Made by a program: the position numbers and the translations under genes
Notes under the pieces: generated by a model
Database searches by the model: none
What the model was told of the DNA's origin: nothing
What the model saw: the letters and a program-made list of their open reading frames with translations, nothing else
Assembly: GCA_041166385.1 (NCBI GenBank)
Contig: JBEEFW010000123.1
Span: 23,108-87,107, forward strand
Origin: DASUCS01 sp041166385
GTDB lineage: Bacteria; Actinomycetota; Acidimicrobiia; Acidimicrobiales; JACDCH01
Direction: 5' to 3'
DNA length: 64,000 bases
Shown: piece after piece, positions 60,435 to 64,000 of the stretch
How positions within the stretch are numbered: the stretch's first letter is position 1
Layout of the letters: each line of letters opens with the position of its first letter

Positions 60435-60518
60435 GGCCCGACACTACGCATAGTTTCGATCACATCCGCGTGTCCTGCTCAGTGCCCGGCAATCTGCGCT
60501 ACCGGATCGCGCCCGCAT

Positions 60519-60563
60519 CGCACGTGCATTGAGTAGTCAAAATGACTATCCATCACACGTGCG
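60519..60563. promoter_or_regulatory. Nested palindrome, candidate operator or attenuator
   Basis: Outer arms CGCACGTG (60519-60526) and CACGTGCG (60556-60563) are perfect inverted repeats, each containing the palindrome CACGTG. Inside lies TAGTCA (60534-60539), AAA, TGACTA (60543-60548), a second perfect 6-bp inverted repeat sharing nearly the same centre. It lies in the 165-bp gap between the nitroreductase start (60434) and the small gene at 60600, the right place for a regulator binding site serving both. Confidence 0.5.
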
Positions 60564-60599
60564 ACACCCGCAACGTGCCGATATCGGACCCCATCGCTG

Positions 60600-60890
60600 G
60601 TGACGCCGAAGCATGATGATGCCGTGTCGCGGGAGTTGAGATTGCGGCGGACGTGCCCGGAGCACCTGCCGGGACTACTCGGCGCCCTCGTCGATCTCGG
60701 GAGCGGCCGCCCCTACCTCATGTGCGACGAAGTCGAGCACGGCTATTGGAGTCCGGCGCTTGACGATCCGATCCTGTTCGACGACGAGGAGATCGGATAC
60801 AACGTTGACATCGGCATCCCGCATCGTCGGTATGCGACGAGCCAAGACATCCTTGACGCCGGATGGGACCTCGATGACTTCGACGCGTGA
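60600..60890 (+). CDS. Small acidic protein of unknown function
   Basis: A 96-residue protein, strongly acidic in its second half (DPILFDDEEIGYNVDIGIP and DAGWDLDDFDA). No family is recognised. GTG start at 60600; a GTG at 60624 is equally plausible and neither has a clear Shine-Dalgarno. It may answer to the palindrome upstream. The following 130 bases before the alcohol dehydrogenase have no gene and hold only the AAGGAG ribosome binding site of that gene. Confidence 0.5.
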   Translation: MTPKHDDAVSRELRLRRTCPEHLPGLLGALVDLGSGRPYLMCDEVEHGYWSPALDDPILFDDEEIGYNVDIGIPHRRYATSQDILDAGWDLDDFDA

Positions 60891-61020
60891 TGTGTCGTTC
60901 TCGGGTCTCGCTGCAAGACCTCGTGGTGACATCCGAGGCGATTCGGCGGGCTCAGTCACACCGGTGATTGGTGTCGAGAAACGTGCGAGGATCGGTCCGA
61001 ATCGGAGAAGGAGACGACGC

Positions 61021-62106
61021 ATGCGCGCAGCCGTGCTCAGCGAGATCCCGGGCAAGCTCGAGATCGATGAGGTGCAGATCGACAACCCCGGCCCCCGTGA
61101 GGTGCTCATCCGCACGTCCGCCGCGGGCCTGTGCCACAGCGACCTGCACTTCATGGAAGGTAAGTACCCGTGGATGCTGCCGGCGGTTCTGGGCCACGAG
61201 TCTGCGGGCGTCGTGGAGAAGGTCGGCGATCAGGTCACGTACGTGCAGCCTGGCGATCACGTCATCACCTGCCTGTCCGTGTACTGCGGCAACTGCGAGT
61301 TCTGTCTCACCGGACATCTGTCGCTGTGTGACGACAAGCAGGCCGTGCAGCGCCCACTCGAGGCACCGCAACGACTCACTCGCAACGGCGAGGCCATGTG
61401 GCAGTTCTTCGACCTGTCCTCGTTCGCCGAGATGATGCTCGTGCACGAGCACGCCATCGTGAAGATCCGCAAGGACATGCCCCTCGATCGCGCCGCGCTC
61501 ATCGGCTGCGGCGTGACCACCGGTGTCGGCGCGGTGTTCAACACCGCCAAGGTGGAGCCCGGCTCGACGGTCGCGGTGATCGGCTGCGGCGGGATCGGCC
61601 TGAACTGCATCCAGGGTGCAGCGATTGCCGGCGCCGCGCGCGTGATCGCCGTGGACCGCATTCAGGACAAGCTTCAGCTCGCCAAGACGTTCGGCGCGAC
61701 CGACCTCGTGGATGCAACCGCCGGCGACGCAGTGCAGCAGGTGCAGGAGCTGACCGGCGGCGGCGTGCAGTACTCCTTTGAGGCGATCGGGCTGAAGGCG
61801 ACCGCGGAAGAAGCGTTCGCGATGTTGCGGCGCGGTGGCACCGCGACGGTGATCGGCATGATCCCGATCGGGCAGAACGTCGAGATCCCCGGCTTCGAGT
61901 TGCTGTACGAGAAGAAGTTGCAAGGCTCGAACATGGGCTCGAACCGCTTCCGTGTCGACATGCCTCGCTTCATCGACCTCTACATGGACGGACGGCTCAA
62001 GCTCGACGAGCTCGTGTCGCAGCGCATCGCACTGCAGGACGTGAACGAGGGTTTCGAAGCGATGAAGGCCGGCAGCGTCGCCCGCAGCGTCATCATCTTC
62101 GACTGA
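61021..62106 (+). CDS. Zinc-dependent alcohol dehydrogenase (MDR family)
   Basis: A 361-residue NAD(P)-dependent medium-chain dehydrogenase. The catalytic zinc ligands are in LCHSDLHF and GHESAGVV, the structural zinc cysteines in CGNCEFC plus a fourth at SLCDD, and the Rossmann motif is VIGCGGIGLNC. The C-terminus has GSNMGSNRFRVDMP, as in class III-like dehydrogenases. It may oxidise alcohols or S-hydroxymethyl thiols. ATG at 61021 with AAGGAG 8 bases upstream. Ends at the paired hairpins at 62114. Confidence 0.92.
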   Translation: MRAAVLSEIPGKLEIDEVQIDNPGPREVLIRTSAAGLCHSDLHFMEGKYPWMLPAVLGHESAGVVEKVGDQVTYVQPGDHVITCLSVYCGNCEFCLTGHLSLCDDKQAVQRPLEAPQRLTRNGEAMWQFFDLSSFAEMMLVHEHAIVKIRKDMPLDRAALIGCGVTTGVGAVFNTAKVEPGSTVAVIGCGGIGLNCIQGAAIAGAARVIAVDRIQDKLQLAKTFGATDLVDATAGDAVQQVQELTGGGVQYSFEAIGLKATAEEAFAMLRRGGTATVIGMIPIGQNVEIPGFELLYEKKLQGSNMGSNRFRVDMPRFIDLYMDGRLKLDELVSQRIALQDVNEGFEAMKAGSVARSVIIFD

Positions 62107-62113
62107 CCAGAAC

Positions 62114-62168
62114 ACTCCTCTAAGGAGCAAACCCGGCGCTATTTACCGCGTTCGCTCCTCAAAGGAGT
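62114..62168. terminator. Paired hairpins, probable bidirectional terminator
   Basis: Two short hairpins, CTCCT-CTA-AGGAG (62115-62127) and CTCCT-CAA-AGGAG (62155-62167), are themselves near-perfect inverted repeats of each other (ACTCCT at 62114 pairs with AGGAGT at 62163; AGGAGC at 62123 pairs with GCTCCT at 62154). Either two small hairpins or one cruciform could form. They lie between the convergent dehydrogenase and Gfo/Idh/MocA genes; the second overlaps the latter's stop codon. Confidence 0.45.
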
Positions 62169-63175
62169 ATTGGCGCGCCTCCGGCGGCGGCTGATCGGTA
62201 GGCGGCGTCGGCGAGGACGTGGGCTCGGAGCGCGTCCTCGAACGACGGCCACGCCGGCTCGCCCTTCACAACCGCGTCGATGAAGCCCGCGTCGGGGTTG
62301 CCGAGCGTCGCGCCGCGGCGGGCGGCCTCGGCCTCGAGGTCGGCGAAGTCGAGCTTCATCGGCGCTCGGCCGGTGGTCGTCCATTCGACCGGCCCGAACC
62401 AGTCACCTTCGAGCACGGCGTATGCCCGCTCGCAGAAGAGCTCGACCCGGCGCAGGCTCGGCCGCTCCAGCACGTCGTGCCAGATCGAGGTGAGCGTGCC
62501 GATCGCCCCTGATTCGAATCGCAACGCGAGCGTGGCGACATCCTCGATGCCGGGAATGTCGTGGAATCCAGCCGTGCGCGCACTCACCTCGGCCACGGGG
62601 CCGAGTACGTGCTCGAGCATGTCGAGATCGTGGATCGAGTGTTCGAGCAACGTGCCCGCGCCCGCCTTGGTGACGTCGCCCCGCCACGTCGACCGGTAGC
62701 TCCCCTGTACAGGGATGAACTGGTCGTCGCGGAACACCACGCTCATCGGCCGGCCGCTCGAGGGATCCGCGGCGATGGCCTTCATGAGCCCGAACGCCGG
62801 CGAGTGCCGCAGCACGAGGCCGACCTGGTTCACGACCCCGGCCCGTGCGACCGTGTCCGCCATCGCCTGCGCGGCGGCAAGGTTGATGGCCAGTGGCTTC
62901 TCGCAGAACACGGGCAGCCGGCGGGCCACGGCGGCGTCGACCAGACGGGGATGCTCCGCCGTCCAGGTGCACACGTAGACCGCGTCGCAGTCGTCGAGCA
63001 CCTGCTCCTCGGCCTCGCACACCGTCGCCCCGCTGGCCCGGGCGAAGTCCTGCGCTCGGTCAGGGTCCGGGTCGAACACACCCGCCCAGCTCACGTCGGC
63101 ACCCGAGACGTGCAGCGACTTCGAGTGATAGGTCGCGATGAGCCCAGCGCCGAGGAACCCCACCCTGGTCGTCAC
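62159..63175 (-). CDS. Gfo/Idh/MocA-family oxidoreductase
   Basis: A 338-residue NAD(P)-dependent dehydrogenase acting on a sugar or inositol-like substrate. The N-terminal Rossmann GFLGAGLIATYHSKSL is followed by VYVCTWTAEHPRLVDAA and CEKPLAINLAAAQAMADTV, the family's signature. The second domain is complete, with the catalytic His region near LEHSIHDLDMLEHVLG. GTG at 63175; no operon partner. The specific sugar is unknown. Confidence 0.9.
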   Translation of the reverse strand: MTTRVGFLGAGLIATYHSKSLHVSGADVSWAGVFDPDPDRAQDFARASGATVCEAEEQVLDDCDAVYVCTWTAEHPRLVDAAVARRLPVFCEKPLAINLAAAQAMADTVARAGVVNQVGLVLRHSPAFGLMKAIAADPSSGRPMSVVFRDDQFIPVQGSYRSTWRGDVTKAGAGTLLEHSIHDLDMLEHVLGPVAEVSARTAGFHDIPGIEDVATLALRFESGAIGTLTSIWHDVLERPSLRRVELFCERAYAVLEGDWFGPVEWTTTGRAPMKLDFADLEAEAARRGATLGNPDAGFIDAVVKGEPAWPSFEDALRAHVLADAAYRSAAAGGAPILL

Positions 63176-63297
63176 CGTCGGGACCGTAGTTGAGGGTCCG
63201 CTCCGGCCGTGTGCCGCCTGGCACGGGACCGGTGGGGAATGGCCAGTCCCCCCTTAGGGTTCCTCACTTGCAATCTGATAGTCACTCAGGAGCACAC
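63176..63297. promoter_or_regulatory. Upstream region of lon (and divergent oxidoreductase)
   Basis: A 122-bp gap between divergent starts. It has a CAGGAG ribosome binding site for lon at about 63287-63292, and an A/T-richer CACTTGCAATCTGATAGTCA just upstream that is the best place for a promoter. I do not see the HspR inverted repeat known to control heat-shock genes in actinobacteria. No firm -35/-10 pair. Confidence 0.35.
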
Positions 63298-64000
63298 ATG
63301 GCTGAGAACGTCGACATAGACCGCGCGGACGCTGACCGCCTGAACCTCGAAACGCTGCCCGTACTTCCGCTCACCAGCGGTGTCGTGCTGCCCCAGATGG
63401 TCGTGACCCTCGCGTTGGAGACCGACGAAGCCCGGGCCGCCGCTGACGCCGCCGCGGAAGGCGAGAGCGAGCTGCTGCTCGTGCCGCGCTTCCCCGACGG
63501 CGGTCGCTACGGCCGGGTCGGCACCGTCGCCAAGATCGAGAACAAGGGCACGCTGCCCGGTGGCACCCCCGCTCTCGTGGTGCGAGCCATCGCCCGGGCC
63601 CACGTCGGTGCCGGCGTCATCGGCACCACGTCGGCGCTGTGGGTCCACGCCGAGTCCATCGACGAGGGTCAGCCCTCGGAGCGGGCGGTCGAGCTCGCCG
63701 CAGATGTCCGTGCGGTCATCGGCGCCCTGTTCGACCGGCTCGGGGGCCGGCGCCTCACCGAGGTGCTGAACGACGTCAAGGATCCGTCGCAACTCGCCGA
63801 CCTCGCAGGCTGGTGGCCCGACCTCGCCTTCGAGCGGAAGGTCGAGCTGCTCGAGACCGTCGACGTCGAAGCCCGCCTCGAGAAGGTGCTCGAGTGGACG
63901 AAGGAAGCCTTGGCCGAGCTCGAGGTCAACGAGAAGATCCGCAAGGACGTGAGCGAGGGCATCGAGCAGAACCAGCGCGAGTTCCTCCTGCGCCAGCAGA
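63298..64000 (+). CDS. lon: ATP-dependent protease Lon, N-terminal part
   Basis: The 5' part of a Lon protease gene that runs off the right edge; 234 codons are present. The N-terminal LAN domain starts NLETLPVLPLTSGVVLPQMV (about 16-35). The helical region ends LEVNEKIRKDVSEGIEQNQ then REFLLRQQ, the conserved lead-in to the ATPase domain. ATG at 63298 with CAGGAG upstream. The remaining AAA+ and Ser/Lys protease domains lie outside the window. Lon degrades misfolded and regulatory proteins in the cytoplasm. Confidence 0.93.
   Translation, partial: MAENVDIDRADADRLNLETLPVLPLTSGVVLPQMVVTLALETDEARAAADAAAEGESELLLVPRFPDGGRYGRVGTVAKIENKGTLPGGTPALVVRAIARAHVGAGVIGTTSALWVHAESIDEGQPSERAVELAADVRAVIGALFDRLGGRRLTEVLNDVKDPSQLADLAGWWPDLAFERKVELLETVDVEARLEKVLEWTKEALAELEVNEKIRKDVSEGIEQNQREFLLRQQ

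Overview
The window is high-GC DNA (about two thirds G+C by eye) with many GTG and TTG starts and dense gene packing, much of it through 4-bp GTGA, TTGA or ATGA stop/start overlaps. It carries actinobacterial families: DUF3151, an AftD-type arabinofuranosyltransferase, polyprenol-phosphate mannose synthase, NudC and DUF2203. Best guess is an actinomycete of the class Acidimicrobiia, possibly uncultured. That placement is inference from gene content; no rRNA, tRNA or CRISPR was seen.

Layout. 1-9844: housekeeping and metabolic genes (DUF3151, response regulator, VOC protein, histidine phosphatase, small kinase, acyl-CoA dehydrogenase, SirB1-like protein, DUF2203, aldehyde dehydrogenase, cyclopropane-fatty-acid-synthase-type methyltransferase). 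9837-13398: a membrane protein, a glycerophosphodiesterase and three unknown proteins. 13403-18224 (minus): FAD-linked oxidase, NudC, class III aminotransferase and aldehyde dehydrogenase, facing a divergent RpiR-type regulator and a gamma-glutamyltransferase-like gene. 21096-24334: crotonase, lytic transglycosylase, O-methyltransferase, one unknown. 24470-30292: a complete five-gene oligopeptide/dipeptide ABC importer operon. 30750-37293: two AlkA-like glycosylases, cyclophilin, a metallo-beta-lactamase-fold hydrolase, a NarL-type two-component pair and small proteins. 37313-56410: a large envelope-glycan locus with multispanning GT-C-type transferases, a UDP-galactopyranose-mutase-like flavoprotein, a GMC oxidoreductase with small partner, polyprenol-P-mannose synthase, a GT4 transferase and the 1475-residue AftD homologue. 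56316-64000: ArfB, an alpha/beta hydrolase, a deoxyribonucleotidase-like HAD protein, a GGDEF protein with a degenerate EAL domain, nitroreductase, zinc alcohol dehydrogenase, Gfo/Idh/MocA oxidoreductase and the 5' part of lon.

The most unusual feature is a pair of related 387-388 bp non-coding elements (20704-21090 and 30328-30715), each between convergent genes. Both have imperfect terminal inverted repeats. Copy 1 is flanked by a perfect 9-bp direct repeat that contains the stop codons of both neighbouring genes. Copy 2 sits in the loop of what was an 18-bp bidirectional hairpin. The interior has the same orientation in both copies, but the outermost tips are exchanged, as if the core had inverted between its terminal repeats. 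The core carries a twice-repeated 31-bp hairpin unit with a 61-bp period. The elements look like a structured, MITE-like mobile family that uses gene-end terminators as safe sites.

In the glycan locus, tight overlaps tie a GMC flavin oxidoreductase and its small partner to three membrane GT-C-like proteins. This suggests an oxidative step coupled to envelope glycan assembly, though that is inference.
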